A DNA stretch of 64,000 nt from Thioclava indica (lineage in GTDB: Bacteria; Pseudomonadota; Alphaproteobacteria; Rhodobacterales; Rhodobacteraceae): positions 20,567 through 84,566 of the forward strand of contig NZ_AUNB01000012.1 of NCBI RefSeq assembly GCF_000714545.1, read 5' to 3'. Positions 34,145-44,788 of this stretch are shown piece after piece. A program made the translations under genes and the position numbers. Position 1 is the stretch's first letter. The number at the start of each line of letters is the position of its first letter. Below the pieces are notes generated by a model. It worked only from the letters and a program-made list of their open reading frames with translations. It searched no databases and was not told where the DNA came from.

Positions 34145-36573
34145 GTGCCGCGTGGTTTGGCGCGCAGGGTCGGGTCGGCCTCACACGGGTTTTCGGGCCA
34201 CGGGTGTCTTGGATAGCGCCCGCGCATATCCTTGCGCACATCGCTATACGAGCCATCCCAAAACCCCGGCAGATCCATCGTGACCTGAATCGGTTTGTGA
34301 CCCGGCGACAGCAGCGTCACGCGCAGCGGCAGGCGTTTCGGCCCAACCGTGGGGTGGGTGGTGACGCCAAACATCTCTTGCAGTCTGATCTCAATTCCCG
34401 GCGCTTCGCCTGCGTAATCAATTGGTACGCGCCGCCCTAAGGGCGTTTCAAAATGCCCCGGCGCGAGACGGTCGATCAGCTGCATTTGCTCCCAATCGAG
34501 GCTGGCGCGCAGGGCTTCGGTCACGTCGAGCTTGCGTAGATCGGCCTCGGTTCGCTTGCCCTTCAGATAGGGCAGTAGCCAGTCTTCGGCGCGCGCCAGA
34601 AGGGCCGCATCGGTGAAATCGGGCAGGTCTGCACCCTGACCGCGCAACAGCTCGACGCGCGCTTGCAGGCGCTTCGCTGCAGGCGTCATCGGCAATCCGA
34701 TCTGGCGCAACCCGTCCAGCGCGCCTAGCGCAATTGCCTCACGCGGGGCGTCTTTCCAGATCCGGTCGTCCAGAACCAGCGCGCCAAAACGTTCCTGCTT
34801 GCGCGCTACCACGCGACCCTCACGCTTGGACCATTCGCAGACATCATGCCAGCCGATCTGATCGCCAAACAGCGCCCGGATCTGCGCCTCGGAAATTGCA
34901 GCGCCCTGACGCACCCGCGCTTCCCGCGGATCGCCGTCCAGATCGGTCGCCACGATCAGGCGCTGCGTGCCCAACGGATCGCCCTCGGCCACCACCGCGC
35001 CCTTGCCGCCCGACAACACGAAACGGGGCGCATCGCCCTTGCGGCGCAGCCCGATGCGGTCGGGATAGGCCAGCGCGGCTTGTGCCTCGGGGGGCAGCGG
35101 TGCGGGGCTGTTGTCGACGAGCCGGGCCAGCCGCTTTGCTTCGGTCCTGATCCGCTCAATCGTGGCGCGATGGGCCTCGGGGCCGGGGGAGCGGATCGCG
35201 GCGAGGCGCAGCAACAGATCGGCAGGCGCGCCGCGCAACGGATCACGTTCAGCCAGCAGCGCGGCCAGCTGTGCCGCCTGTGCGCCCGCCGTCAATAGCA
35301 TATGACCCAAGCGCGGATGCAGCGGCAGGCGGGCCAGTTTGCGCCCATGCGCGGTGATCTGCGTGCCGCTTAGCGCGCCCAGATCGGCTAGCAATGCGCG
35401 CGCCTCGGATAGCGCAGGCGCGGGGGGCGGTGTCAGAAAAGCCAGATCGCTGCCATCGCTGCCCCAAAGCGCGAGTTCCAGCGCAAGGCCCGTCAGATCG
35501 GCCACCTCAATCTCGGCAGGTGCGAACGCGGGCAACGCGCCCTCGGCCCCCTTGGTCCACAGCCGATAGCAAATGCCCACGGACACGCGCCCCGCGCGGC
35601 CCCTGCGTTGTTCTGCCTCGGCGCGGCTGACGGGTTCGGTGACCAGACGTGCCATCCCCGAGGCTGCGTCGAACCGCGCCCGGCGCGCGCGCCCGGCATC
35701 AATCACCACGCGGATATCCTCGATCGTCAGCGAGGTTTCCGCAATCGAGGTCGCCAGCACCAGTTTGCGCCCCGTCGTGCAAGGCGCAATCGCGGCGCGC
35801 TGGGCGGCGAACTCCATCGCGCCAAACAGTGGACGGATCGCGATATCTGCGGGCAAGCGCCCCTTGAGCAGCCCCTCGACGCGGCGGATTTCTCCCTCGC
35901 CGGGCAAAAACGCCAGCAGCGAGCCGTCTGTTTCCCCAGCCGCCTGTTCGATCAGCCCCGCCATCGCGCCTTCAAAGCGCATCGTGCGATCCACGGGTCG
36001 GGCCAGCCAGCGGGTTTCAACGGGATAAGCGCGCCCTTGCGAGGTGATGATTGGCGCATCGTCGAGCAGAGCGGCGACCGGATCAGCGTCCAGCGTCGCC
36101 GACATCACGACCAGCGCCAAATCAGGGCGCAAGGCGGCGCGGGCCTCCCAGATCAACGCGAGGCCCAGATCGGCATTTAGCGAGCGTTCGTGAAACTCGT
36201 CGAAAATCACGCACCCGACGCCTGCCAGCTCGGGATCAGATTGCAGCATGCGGGTGAGAATGCCCTCAGTGACCACCTCAATCCGGGTGGCGTTCGAAGC
36301 CTTGGTTTCGCCCCGGATGCGATATCCGACGCGCTGCCCGACACTTTCCCCAAGGCTTTGCGCCATGCGCTCGGCAGCGGCGCGCGCTGCAAGGCGGCGC
36401 GGTTCCAGCATCACGATCCGGCCTTCGATCTGCTCAAGCAGCGCAAGCGGCACCCGCGTGGTTTTGCCCGCACCCGGCGGGGCCATCAGAACCGCGCGGC
36501 CATGCGCCGCCACTGCCGCCCGCAGATCGGGCAGCACCGCGTCAATCGGAAGAGGGGTGTCGGTCGGGCTCAC
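34141..36573 (-). CDS. hrpB: ATP-dependent helicase HrpB (DEAH/RHA family)
   Basis: 810 residues, normal for HrpB. Walker A APPGAGKTTRVPLALLE near residue 36, DEFH box in CVIFDEFHERSLNADLGLAL, SAT in LVVMSATLDADPVAALL, motif VI QRRGRAGRVSVGICYRLW, and the C-terminal HrpB domain (DWEQMQLIDRLAPGHFETP; YDEAPGIEI-like YAGEAPGIEIRLQEMFG). An RNA helicase of unknown natural substrate. It starts 6 bases after the DUF3108 gene stop, so the two form a unit. Confidence 0.95.
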   Translation of the reverse strand: MSPTDTPLPIDAVLPDLRAAVAAHGRAVLMAPPGAGKTTRVPLALLEQIEGRIVMLEPRRLAARAAAERMAQSLGESVGQRVGYRIRGETKASNATRIEVVTEGILTRMLQSDPELAGVGCVIFDEFHERSLNADLGLALIWEARAALRPDLALVVMSATLDADPVAALLDDAPIITSQGRAYPVETRWLARPVDRTMRFEGAMAGLIEQAAGETDGSLLAFLPGEGEIRRVEGLLKGRLPADIAIRPLFGAMEFAAQRAAIAPCTTGRKLVLATSIAETSLTIEDIRVVIDAGRARRARFDAASGMARLVTEPVSRAEAEQRRGRAGRVSVGICYRLWTKGAEGALPAFAPAEIEVADLTGLALELALWGSDGSDLAFLTPPPAPALSEARALLADLGALSGTQITAHGRKLARLPLHPRLGHMLLTAGAQAAQLAALLAERDPLRGAPADLLLRLAAIRSPGPEAHRATIERIRTEAKRLARLVDNSPAPLPPEAQAALAYPDRIGLRRKGDAPRFVLSGGKGAVVAEGDPLGTQRLIVATDLDGDPREARVRQGAAISEAQIRALFGDQIGWHDVCEWSKREGRVVARKQERFGALVLDDRIWKDAPREAIALGALDGLRQIGLPMTPAAKRLQARVELLRGQGADLPDFTDAALLARAEDWLLPYLKGKRTEADLRKLDVTEALRASLDWEQMQLIDRLAPGHFETPLGRRVPIDYAGEAPGIEIRLQEMFGVTTHPTVGPKRLPLRVTLLSPGHKPIQVTMDLPGFWDGSYSDVRKDMRGRYPRHPWPENPCEADPTLRAKPRGT

Positions 36574-36579
36574 GCCCCT

Positions 36580-37329
36580 TTATTGCCGTTTCAAACGACC
36601 TTTGCCATAGATCGTGTCGGTTTCGATCTCATTTACCTCAAGGCGGCCATTGGCATTCGGGGCGTAATGCAGGGTAAAGGGAAAGCGGCTTTTTTCGGCC
36701 ATGTCCTTGGCGGAAAATCCGGCAAGACGGCGGTATTCGCCCGAACACACCACGCCATCGCCCTCGGGGCGGGCATCAAACAGCCGCACCTGTGAACGCT
36801 TCGAGCCGTCATACATCTTCACGTCCAGCTTGCAGGCCTCGTCGCGGTTAACATTGCGCAGCACCGCATAAAGCGCGGTCAGCGGGTCAATCGCGCCGCC
36901 TTGTTTCGCGGGATCCACATCTGTGTCGCGGGGCCTGCGCGGCGGTTTCTGGCTAACCGCGATGGGCGTGCCGTTTTTATACACGATCTCATGGGTGGAT
37001 TTGCCGCGTGGGGTGTCGGATATCTCGGAGAATCGCATCGGCGTAAACTTCCCGTTGCGATAGCTGCCCGACACGGTGGCGTCATAACGAATCTTGCGCA
37101 GCAGCCCGACAAGCCCTGCGGTTTGCAGCACGCCATTGGCCCCATAGGCATTGCCCACGATCTTGCCATTGATCACCAGTTCGCCCGCGCGCAATCCCTT
37201 GAGGACAACGTCGAACACGATCTGATCGCTTTGATCGGCACGGGCGGGCAGGCTGGGTTGGAGAAATGCAAGAGCTGCAAGCAATGGCAAAACAGCCGCG
37301 CGGCGAGCGCGCGAAAAAGTAGAAATCAT
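36580..37329 (-). CDS. DUF3108 exported protein
   Basis: 249 residues starting with a signal peptide (RARRAAVLPLLAALAFLQP, cleavage after PARA). The mature part has the DUF3108 beta-strand repeats: FDVVLKGLRAGELVINGKI, GLVGLLRKIRYDATVSGSY, IVYKNGTPIAVSQKPP, and PLTALYAVLRNVNRDEACK. Family function is unknown; an envelope role is likely. I chose ATG 37329, preceded by GAGGAG, over the longer frame. It precedes hrpB by 6 bases; meaB diverges on the other side. Confidence 0.85.
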   Translation of the reverse strand: MISTFSRARRAAVLPLLAALAFLQPSLPARADQSDQIVFDVVLKGLRAGELVINGKIVGNAYGANGVLQTAGLVGLLRKIRYDATVSGSYRNGKFTPMRFSEISDTPRGKSTHEIVYKNGTPIAVSQKPPRRPRDTDVDPAKQGGAIDPLTALYAVLRNVNRDEACKLDVKMYDGSKRSQVRLFDARPEGDGVVCSGEYRRLAGFSAKDMAEKSRFPFTLHYAPNANGRLEVNEIETDTIYGKGRLKRQ

Positions 37330-37457
37330 GATGCTCCTCATGGGGCAAATCGTGTTTGAGACTGGACATAGCCTGCGCAGAGCGGGCAAGTAACCGCAAA
37401 GACTTCACCTTTGCTATCAAACCTGACACGATCTTGAAAATCAGCGAAAGCCCGCCG

Positions 37458-38444
37458 ATGAGCAACCGAACACCTGCCGATCTGGCCCCGAAACTTCTAG
37501 AGGGCGACCGCCGCGCTTTGGCGCGCGCGATCACGCTGGTGGAATCGGGGCGCGCCGATCACCGCGCGCAGGCGGGTGAGTTGCTGGAAATGGTGGCGCA
37601 ATCGGGGCGGCAGGCGTTGCGCATCGGGCTGTCGGGCACGCCGGGGGTCGGCAAATCCACCTTTATCGAGGCATTTGGACTGATGCTGAGCGCGCAGGGG
37701 CTTAAGGTTGCGGTGCTGGCGGTTGATCCCAGTTCGTCGCGCTCGGGCGGCTCGATCCTGGGCGATAAAACCCGGATGGAGCGGCTGTCGCGCGATCCCA
37801 ACGCCTTCATCCGTCCCTCGCCCTCGCAGACGCATCTGGGCGGCGTGGCGCGGCGCACGCGCGAGGCGGTGTCGCTATGTGAGGCGGCCAATTTCGACGT
37901 GGTGCTGATCGAAACGGTGGGCGTGGGTCAGTCCGAAACGCTGGTCGCCGAGATGGTTGATCTGTTCGTTTTGCTGATGGCGCCTGCGGGCGGAGACGAG
38001 CTGCAAGGGGTCAAGCGCGGCATCATGGAGATGGCCGATCTGATCTTGGTGAACAAGGCCGATGGCGATCTTAAGCCCGCCGCGATGCGCACCGTGGCCG
38101 ATTACGCCGGCGCGCTGCATCTGCTGCGCAAACGTCCGCAAGATCCGAAAGGCTTCCCCAAGGCGTTGCCGGTTTCGGCGCTGGCCGATGAGGGGTTGTT
38201 GAAGGCGTGGGAAGAGATGACCACGCTGGCCGATTGGCGGCGCGAGAACGGCTATCTCGAGCGCCGCCGCGCCGAACAGGCACGCCATTGGTTTGAGGCC
38301 GAGGTGCGCGAGGGGCTGTTGGCGCGTCTGCGCAATGATCCGGCAATCCGTGCGCAGATGGAGTCGCTGGGGGCGACTGTGGCGGCCGGGGAAAGTGCCC
38401 CGTCAGCCGCCGCAGCCAAGATGCTTGATCTGCTGCGCAACTAA
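37458..38444 (+). CDS. meaB: Methylmalonyl-CoA mutase-associated GTPase MeaB
   Basis: G3E-type GTPase of 328 residues that guards methylmalonyl-CoA mutase: it gates cofactor loading and prevents inactivation. Seen: Walker A SGTPGVGKSTFIEAFG, VLAVDPSSSRSGGSILGDKT, the switch-region FDVVLIETVGVGQSE, the NKAD-type base-recognition motif ILVNKADGDLK, and a C-terminal dimerisation helix. No mutase lies in the window, but prpE (propionyl-CoA) fits the same propionate route. The start at 37458 is by family match; the ribosome site is weak. Confidence 0.93.
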   Translation: MSNRTPADLAPKLLEGDRRALARAITLVESGRADHRAQAGELLEMVAQSGRQALRIGLSGTPGVGKSTFIEAFGLMLSAQGLKVAVLAVDPSSSRSGGSILGDKTRMERLSRDPNAFIRPSPSQTHLGGVARRTREAVSLCEAANFDVVLIETVGVGQSETLVAEMVDLFVLLMAPAGGDELQGVKRGIMEMADLILVNKADGDLKPAAMRTVADYAGALHLLRKRPQDPKGFPKALPVSALADEGLLKAWEEMTTLADWRRENGYLERRRAEQARHWFEAEVREGLLARLRNDPAIRAQMESLGATVAAGESAPSAAAAKMLDLLRN

Positions 38445-38450
38445 GCGCGC

Positions 38451-39008
38451 TTACATATCGCTTTCGATTTTGTTCATTTTGGGCTCACCATGCGTTATCT
38501 CGCCATGGTTCATCGTGCCGTGCTCAATTTCACCATGGGTCACCGGGTCGTCGTCCGTCTTCATATTCATGCCCTGATCGCGCTTGAGATCGACCGGAAT
38601 TTCGACGGTCATATCGCCCGCTCTTTCGAAATGCAGCGTCACGCGCACCAGATCGCCTTGATTGAGCCCGTGGTTCAACCCCATGAACATCACATGATCG
38701 CCACCGCGTTTGAGGTCATGCTCGCCATGCGCGGGAATCACGAAACCCTCTTTGACTTCAAGCATCTGCATCTTGCCATCGCCCAGATCCTTATGGGTGT
38801 GCAGCTCGACACGCGCGGCCACATCGGAACTGGCAGAGACCAGACGGTCATCAAGATCGGTGACATTCTTGATTTCCATAAACGCCGCGCCCGATTTCGA
38901 CATCGGGGTAGAGACGCGAGCGTAAGGATCGGTGATCTCGATCTGATCGGCAAAAGCGGGCAAAGCCAGCGCGGTCAGTGCGGCGGCCATCAGGGTTTGT
39001 CGAAACAT
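38451..39008 (-). CDS. PCu(A)C-type periplasmic copper chaperone with His/Met-rich tail
   Basis: 185 residues with a signal peptide (MFRQTLMAAALTALALPAFA). The PCu(A)C fold has its Met/His copper site in VELHTHKDLGDGKMQML and PAHGEHDLKRGGDHVMFMGL. It delivers Cu(I) for cytochrome oxidase CuA assembly, usually with Sco. The last 35 residues extend past the family domain and are rich in His and Met (HGEIEHGTMNHGEITHG, EPKMNKIES), a probable extra copper-binding tail. It converges on meaB, ending 6 bases from its stop. Confidence 0.9.
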   Translation of the reverse strand: MFRQTLMAAALTALALPAFADQIEITDPYARVSTPMSKSGAAFMEIKNVTDLDDRLVSASSDVAARVELHTHKDLGDGKMQMLEVKEGFVIPAHGEHDLKRGGDHVMFMGLNHGLNQGDLVRVTLHFERAGDMTVEIPVDLKRDQGMNMKTDDDPVTHGEIEHGTMNHGEITHGEPKMNKIESDM

Positions 39009-39100
39009 GTGGTCTCCTCGGGGTGGGTGTTATGTGCGTTGCAGCCACCCTAGCGAGCGCGCTGCGCGATGAAAAGCCGCTCACCGAACGCGCGGCATGC

Positions 39101-39130
39101 AAAAACCCCGCGCCAGAGGCACGAGGTTCC
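39101..39130 (-). terminator. Intrinsic terminator after rpmB
   Basis: On the minus strand AACC-CG-TGCC pairs with GGCG-CG-GGTT (with short bulges) around TCT and is followed by TTTTTG. Confidence 0.7.
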
Positions 39131-39153
39131 TACAACTAGCCGTTTGGCAAAAC

Positions 39154-39441
39154 TCAGGCGGTGGCCTGTGCCTTGGCAATCGCTTTTTTGATCTTCAGCG
39201 CCTTGTCGGACAGTTCAATGTCCTTCGCCTTGGCGAGATAGGTATCAAGGCCACCACGGTGGTCAACCGAGCGCAGGCCAGCAGCCGAAACGCGCAGTTT
39301 GAAGCTTTGACCCAGAGCATCCGAGATCAAGGTGACATCGTTCAGGTTCGGCAGGAAGCGACGACGCGATCTGTTTTTCGCGTGGCTCACTTTGTTGCCC
39401 GTGATGGGGCCCTTGCCGGTCAGTTCGCAAACGCGCGACAT
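39154..39441 (-). CDS. rpmB: 50S ribosomal protein L28
   Basis: 95-residue basic ribosomal protein. L28 signatures: [38 protein letters not shown], and [18 protein letters not shown]; alphaproteobacterial L28 is longer than in E. coli, with the Ala/Lys tail [12 protein letters not shown]. It lacks the Zn-binding CxxC pair. I use the ATG at 39441, with GAAGGAA upstream. The 216 bases upstream hold a GC-rich inverted segment and its promoter. Confidence 0.97.
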   Translation of the reverse strand: MSRVCELTGKGPITGNKVSHAKNRSRRRFLPNLNDVTLISDALGQSFKLRVSAAGLRSVDHRGGLDTYLAKAKDIELSDKALKIKKAIAKAQATA

Positions 39442-39657
39442 GGCATTATTCCTTCGTTTCTTACCTGGCCTAAGATGCGAATCGCGCCCCGGCCCCAACA
39501 TAGAAAGGCGCCGCGTTAGGCAGCGCCCAGAATTCTGTTGGCGGGAGATACGAGGAATGGCGCCCCGCGTCAAGCGGCTCGGCGCCGATTTTGCCCGTCT
39601 ATTTAGCGAATTTGACGAATTATTCGGCTGGGAATTCTGCCATAGCAAATGCGCAGC

Positions 39658-40353
39658 TTATGCGCGCGTTAGCCGTTCGCGCACCCATTGGGGCACAATC
39701 TGCGTGGCTGGCCCATGGTGGGCCGTGTCGAAAAGCCGAGTGCCCGTTGATGGCTCTAGGTTCAATTCCAGCGTCTCGACCCCGGCCTCTGCAGCGCCCT
39801 GCACAAATCCCGCAGCCGGATAGACGTTGCCCGAGGTGCCAATCGAGACGAACAGATCCGCATCTTCCAGCGCGGCAACGATTCGCTCCATCTGATAGGG
39901 CATTTCACCAAACCAGACGATATCGGGTCGCGTCGCGGCGCGCCCGCAGGCGGGGCAGGAATCGGTTGCGCTCATCACCTCGGGGGCGGGCCAGCGATGC
40001 CCGCAAGCATGGCAAAGCGCCCCGAACAGCGAGCCGTGCATGTGGATCACGTTCTGCGATCCGGCGCGCTCGTGCAGGTCATCGACGTTTTGCGTGACGA
40101 TCAGCACGTCGTGGGTGGGATCGGCTTCCAACTTGGCCAGCGCAAGATGGGCGGCGTTGGGTTGGGCGGCGCGCGCGGCGGCGCGGCGGGCGTTATAGAA
40201 TTCATGTACCAATGCGGGATCGCGCGAAAACCCTTCGGGCGTGGCGACGTCTTCGATTCGGTGTTCCTCCCACAGCCCATCCGAGGCGCGAAAGGTGCGA
40301 ATCCCGCTTTCGGCTGAAATCCCGGCTCCGGTCAAGATCACGATTCTGGACAT
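39658..40353 (-). CDS. cobB: NAD-dependent deacylase, sirtuin class III (CobB-like)
   Basis: 231-residue sirtuin that removes acyl groups from lysines using NAD. Seen: NAD motif LTGAGISAESGIRTFR, TQNVDDLHERAG, catalytic His in VIHMHGSLFG, and a zinc site CHACGHRW...CPACGR. The EFYNARRAA segment has the Tyr-x-x-Arg pair that marks SIRT5/CobB-type enzymes with desuccinylase activity. Start at 40353 has GGAAGGAG upstream. It is divergent from the phosphatase gene, with 28 bases between starts. Confidence 0.93.
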   Translation of the reverse strand: MSRIVILTGAGISAESGIRTFRASDGLWEEHRIEDVATPEGFSRDPALVHEFYNARRAAARAAQPNAAHLALAKLEADPTHDVLIVTQNVDDLHERAGSQNVIHMHGSLFGALCHACGHRWPAPEVMSATDSCPACGRAATRPDIVWFGEMPYQMERIVAALEDADLFVSIGTSGNVYPAAGFVQGAAEAGVETLELNLEPSTGTRLFDTAHHGPATQIVPQWVRERLTRA

Positions 40354-40381
40354 GGGCGCTCCTTCCGTTACAACAGCCCCT

Positions 40382-40837
40382 ATGCGTATCCTGTTTCTCT
40401 GTCTTGGCAATATCTGCCGCTCACCCGCCGCCGAGGCGATCACCCGTGCCAAGGCGTTGGCTGCGGGGCTTGATGTCACATTTGATAGCGCGGGGACGGG
40501 CGCTTGGCACCTTGGAGAGCCCCCCTATGATCCCATGGTCGAAGCAGCCCGCGCGCGCGGCTATGATCTCAGCACGCTGCGCGCACGCCAGATTGGTCCG
40601 CAAGATTATGCGGGTTTTGATCTGATTCTGGCGATGGATGAGAACAATCTGCGCGACGGTCTGGATCAAGCGCCGCGCGATACGCACGCGCAGGTGCAGA
40701 TGTTTCTAGAGGGTCCGGCAGGCCCGCAAGACGTGCCAGATCCCTATTTCACGCGCGACTTTGAAGCATCGCTTGACCTGATTGAGGCGGGCGCCGACGC
40801 GTTGGTGGCAGACCTGCTGGCCGATCAGGCGAAATGA
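40382..40837 (+). CDS. Low-molecular-weight protein tyrosine phosphatase
   Basis: 151 residues. The P-loop CLGNICRSP (CX5R) sits at the N-terminus and the general-acid Asp in DVPDPYF near residue 118; the fold continues YDLSTLRARQIGPQDYAGFD. Cytoplasmic. LMW phosphatases often regulate capsule kinases, or act as arsenate reductases in other families, but no such gene is adjacent. It ends 13 bases before a convergent gene. Confidence 0.93.
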   Translation: MRILFLCLGNICRSPAAEAITRAKALAAGLDVTFDSAGTGAWHLGEPPYDPMVEAARARGYDLSTLRARQIGPQDYAGFDLILAMDENNLRDGLDQAPRDTHAQVQMFLEGPAGPQDVPDPYFTRDFEASLDLIEAGADALVADLLADQAK

Positions 40838-40850
40838 GCCGCCCGGCGGA

Positions 40851-41162
40851 TCACTGGCTGCAATAGCCCTCAGCGGTTGAGGCGAATTTCTTGTAGCGCG
40901 CCCAAAAGTCATTATCCGATTTGCTTTCGGACATGCGCACGACTTGCGCGCGGTCGGGGTCGCGAAAGAAGCTGGCGGCGCGACGCTGGTCACGATTGCT
41001 CAGTGTCATGTCTGCAACTTGTTGGATGCAGCCGCAGGTTGCCGAGCTATTGCTGCGTCCTGCCTTCATGCAAGCGCTGTCGATAGCCCCAGCCGAAGCC
41101 ATTGAGGCAAACCCGATAGTGGCACCGAATGCGCAGAGTCCGAGCGTCATTTTGATAGTCAT
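40851..41162 (-). CDS. Small exported cysteine-containing protein
   Basis: 103 residues with a signal peptide (MTIKMTLGLCAFGATIGFA, cleavage near ASA/GA). The mature part has CMKAGRSNSSATCGCIQQVAD and LSNRDQRRAASFF, ending AEGYCSQ, so four cysteines could form disulfides. I recall relatives mislabelled as 'arginine transporter' in Rhodobacterales databases; nothing here supports transport. I start at 41162 with GAGGG 8 bases upstream. Confidence 0.7.
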   Translation of the reverse strand: MTIKMTLGLCAFGATIGFASMASAGAIDSACMKAGRSNSSATCGCIQQVADMTLSNRDQRRAASFFRDPDRAQVVRMSESKSDNDFWARYKKFASTAEGYCSQ

Positions 41163-41379
41163 TTGCACTGCCCTCATTTATGCGATCGGCTATTTTTCGC
41201 CTGATCTGCTTATTTATTGCTTAAACCCTAGCGAAAAATCAAAGTTTAGGCAATGCGGATGGCAAAAATCCGCCTACCGCGTCAATGTGGCGGAACCCGT
41301 TTCCAATCTGTCGGGGCTCGCGTGTTTTTCGCCCCAAGATGTGGTTCCGGCCCGACCGCTTTCGGGGCGCCTCGCGGAT

Positions 41380-41568
41380 TTACTCGGTCGGCTGCGCCGC
41401 GAATCCTGCAGCCTTCAGGGCGCTGAGAACCGTGGCGGGCGGCAGGCCGGACACTTCGACTTCGCGGTCTTCAAGGTAGACATCCGCGCGCCCACCGACT
41501 TCTTCGATGGCGGCCTCAATGGCGGCTTTGCAATGGCCGCAAGTCATGTTGGGAACGGAATAGATCAT
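41380..41568 (-). CDS. Heavy-metal-associated (HMA) copper-binding protein, CopZ-like
   Basis: 62-residue single HMA domain with the metal motif MTCGHC at residues 8-13 and the betaalphabeta-betaalphabeta pattern (AIEAAIEEVGGRADVYL; REVEVSGLPPATVLSALKAAGF). It probably carries Cu(I) to a P-type ATPase not present in this window. Ribosome site AAGGAGAAACGCC lies just upstream. It diverges from lepA. Confidence 0.9.
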   Translation of the reverse strand: MIYSVPNMTCGHCKAAIEAAIEEVGGRADVYLEDREVEVSGLPPATVLSALKAAGFAAQPTE

Positions 41569-41712
41569 GGCGTTTCTCCTTGTCCTGCTCTTGCTGTGGG
41601 GCGGGGGTGAAGGAAGGTCAAGGCTGACATGCCTTCGGTAGCGGCGAGGCTTTGCCCAAAAGGGCGCGCAATCCCTCTTCCCGACCCCCTATTTCCACGA
41701 TATACGCGCGCC

Positions 41713-43512
<1,800 letters not shown>

Positions 43513-43517
43513 AACAC

Positions 43518-43540
43518 GACCCCGCTAACAGCGGGGTTAG
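43518..43540 (+). terminator. Inverted repeat after lepA (probable terminator)
   Basis: ACCCCGCT-AAC-AGCGGGGT is a perfect 8-bp hairpin 6 bases after the lepA stop, without a clear T-tract. Confidence 0.55.
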
Positions 43541-43647
43541 GACGGGGTGCGCTTGGCAACTCGCTACTCAATCATCTTCATATCACTTTCTGCGGAACAG
43601 GCTTGGCTTGCCCTACGTTCTTCTCCAAACGCCACAAGGAGAATGAC

Positions 43648-44127
43648 ATGACCGATCAAGCCAAGATTGAAGCCTCGTTCTGGGACGCGCTGGACTCTGA
43701 CCGCGCGGTGATGCTGTCGCGTGGAGCGCAGGGCAGCGCGCAGCCGCGCCCCATGACTGCCGTCGTCGAGGAAAAGCCGGGGCCAATCTGGTTCTTTACG
43801 GCGCGCGACAGTGAGCTGCTGGATGGGATGCGCAACGGCGATGCGGCGCTGTTCACCTTTGTGGATAAAGGCCACAAAGTATTCGCGACCGTGTCCGGCG
43901 CGCTGACGGAAACCGATGATCGCGCGGTGATCGATCGCCTTTGGAACCCCTTCATTGCAGCTTGGTATGACGGCAAGGACGACCCGAAACTGGTTCTGCT
44001 GCGCTTTGACCCGAAAGAGGCTGAAATCTGGGAGTCGGGGAATTCTCTGGTCGCGGGATTGAAGATCTTGCTGTCCAGCGACCCTGCCGAAACCATGAGT
44101 GACCGCGTTGCGCACAAGAGCTACTGA
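43648..44127 (+). CDS. Pyridoxamine 5'-phosphate oxidase-like general stress protein
   Basis: 159 residues of the PNPOx-like split-barrel fold (general stress protein 26 type): SFWDALDSDRAVMLSRGAQ, RPMTAVVEEKPGPIWFFT, LFTFVDKGHKVFATVSG, and FIAAWYDGKDDPKLVLL. Members bind FMN or F420; the substrate is unknown. AAGGAG lies 7 bases before the ATG. A terminator follows. Confidence 0.85.
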   Translation: MTDQAKIEASFWDALDSDRAVMLSRGAQGSAQPRPMTAVVEEKPGPIWFFTARDSELLDGMRNGDAALFTFVDKGHKVFATVSGALTETDDRAVIDRLWNPFIAAWYDGKDDPKLVLLRFDPKEAEIWESGNSLVAGLKILLSSDPAETMSDRVAHKSY

Positions 44128-44148
44128 CGCGTGACGCCAGATTGCGAA

Positions 44149-44177
44149 GGGGCTGCGGTGCATCCGCAGCTCTTTTG
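44149..44177 (+). terminator. Intrinsic terminator after the stress-protein gene
   Basis: GGCTGCGG-TGCAT-CCGCAGC followed by TCTTTTG, 22 bases after the stop. Confidence 0.8.
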
Positions 44178-44235
44178 CGTTGTCTAACGGGTGGAAGCGG
44201 TTACAAAGCCTGTGAACCATCTCAAAGGACCGCCC

Positions 44236-44742
44236 ATGACCTGCCCGCTTTGCTCTGCCGATGCCCCGCTGCAAGATTTTCCCGTGACCGGAGGCCCCGA
44301 GGGCGCAACGGCGGCGATTTGTGCCACCTGCGTCGAGCAGATTGAGGGCACGCCCGATCCGGCCCATTGGCGCGGTTTGGCGGGGGCGATCTGGTCCGAG
44401 GAGCCTGCGGTGCAGGTGCTTGCGGCGCGGATGCTGGGGCGCATTGATGAGGTTTGGGCGAATGATCTCGCCGATCAGATGTATCTTGATGACGAGACGC
44501 GCGCTTGGGTCGACAACGTCGAAACCACACTAGAGCATCGCGATTCCAACGGCGCGTTGCTGGCGCGGGGCGATACGGTGGTGCTGATCAAGGATTTGCC
44601 GGTCAAGGGCGCGGGCTTTACGGCCAAGCGCGGCACGGCGGTGCGGGGGATCTCGCTGGTGGCCGATAATGCAGGCCATATCGAGGGTCGGGTCGAGGGC
44701 CAGCGCATCGTGATCCTGACCGAATTCGTCAAAAAGAAATAA
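44236..44742 (+). CDS. PhnA/YjdM-like zinc-ribbon protein
   Basis: 168 residues with an N-terminal zinc ribbon (CPLCSADAPL and CATCVEQ) and the C-terminal PhnA domain (LLARGDTVVLIKDLPVKG; AVRGISLVADNAGHIEG). Named after E. coli phnA, but PhnA is not needed for phosphonate use and this family's role is unclear. AAAGGAC lies 8 bases upstream. Confidence 0.85.
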   Translation: MTCPLCSADAPLQDFPVTGGPEGATAAICATCVEQIEGTPDPAHWRGLAGAIWSEEPAVQVLAARMLGRIDEVWANDLADQMYLDDETRAWVDNVETTLEHRDSNGALLARGDTVVLIKDLPVKGAGFTAKRGTAVRGISLVADNAGHIEGRVEGQRIVILTEFVKKK

Positions 44743-44751
44743 CGTCAGAGG

Positions 44752-44783
44752 CAAAAAGGCCCCGGATCTACCGGGGCCTTCCA
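44752..44783 (-). terminator. Terminator between phnA-like and entericidin-like genes
   Basis: GGCCCCGG...CCGGGGCC is an 8-bp hairpin with TTTTT on the minus strand, correctly placed just after the entericidin-like stop; it may also stop the plus-strand gene. Confidence 0.85.
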
Positions 44784-44788
44784 AGGCA

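Noticed and set aside
40851..41162. 'Arginine transporter' label for the secreted Cys protein
   Set aside because: A single signal peptide and a short soluble part are not a transporter; no substrate-binding fold is visible.
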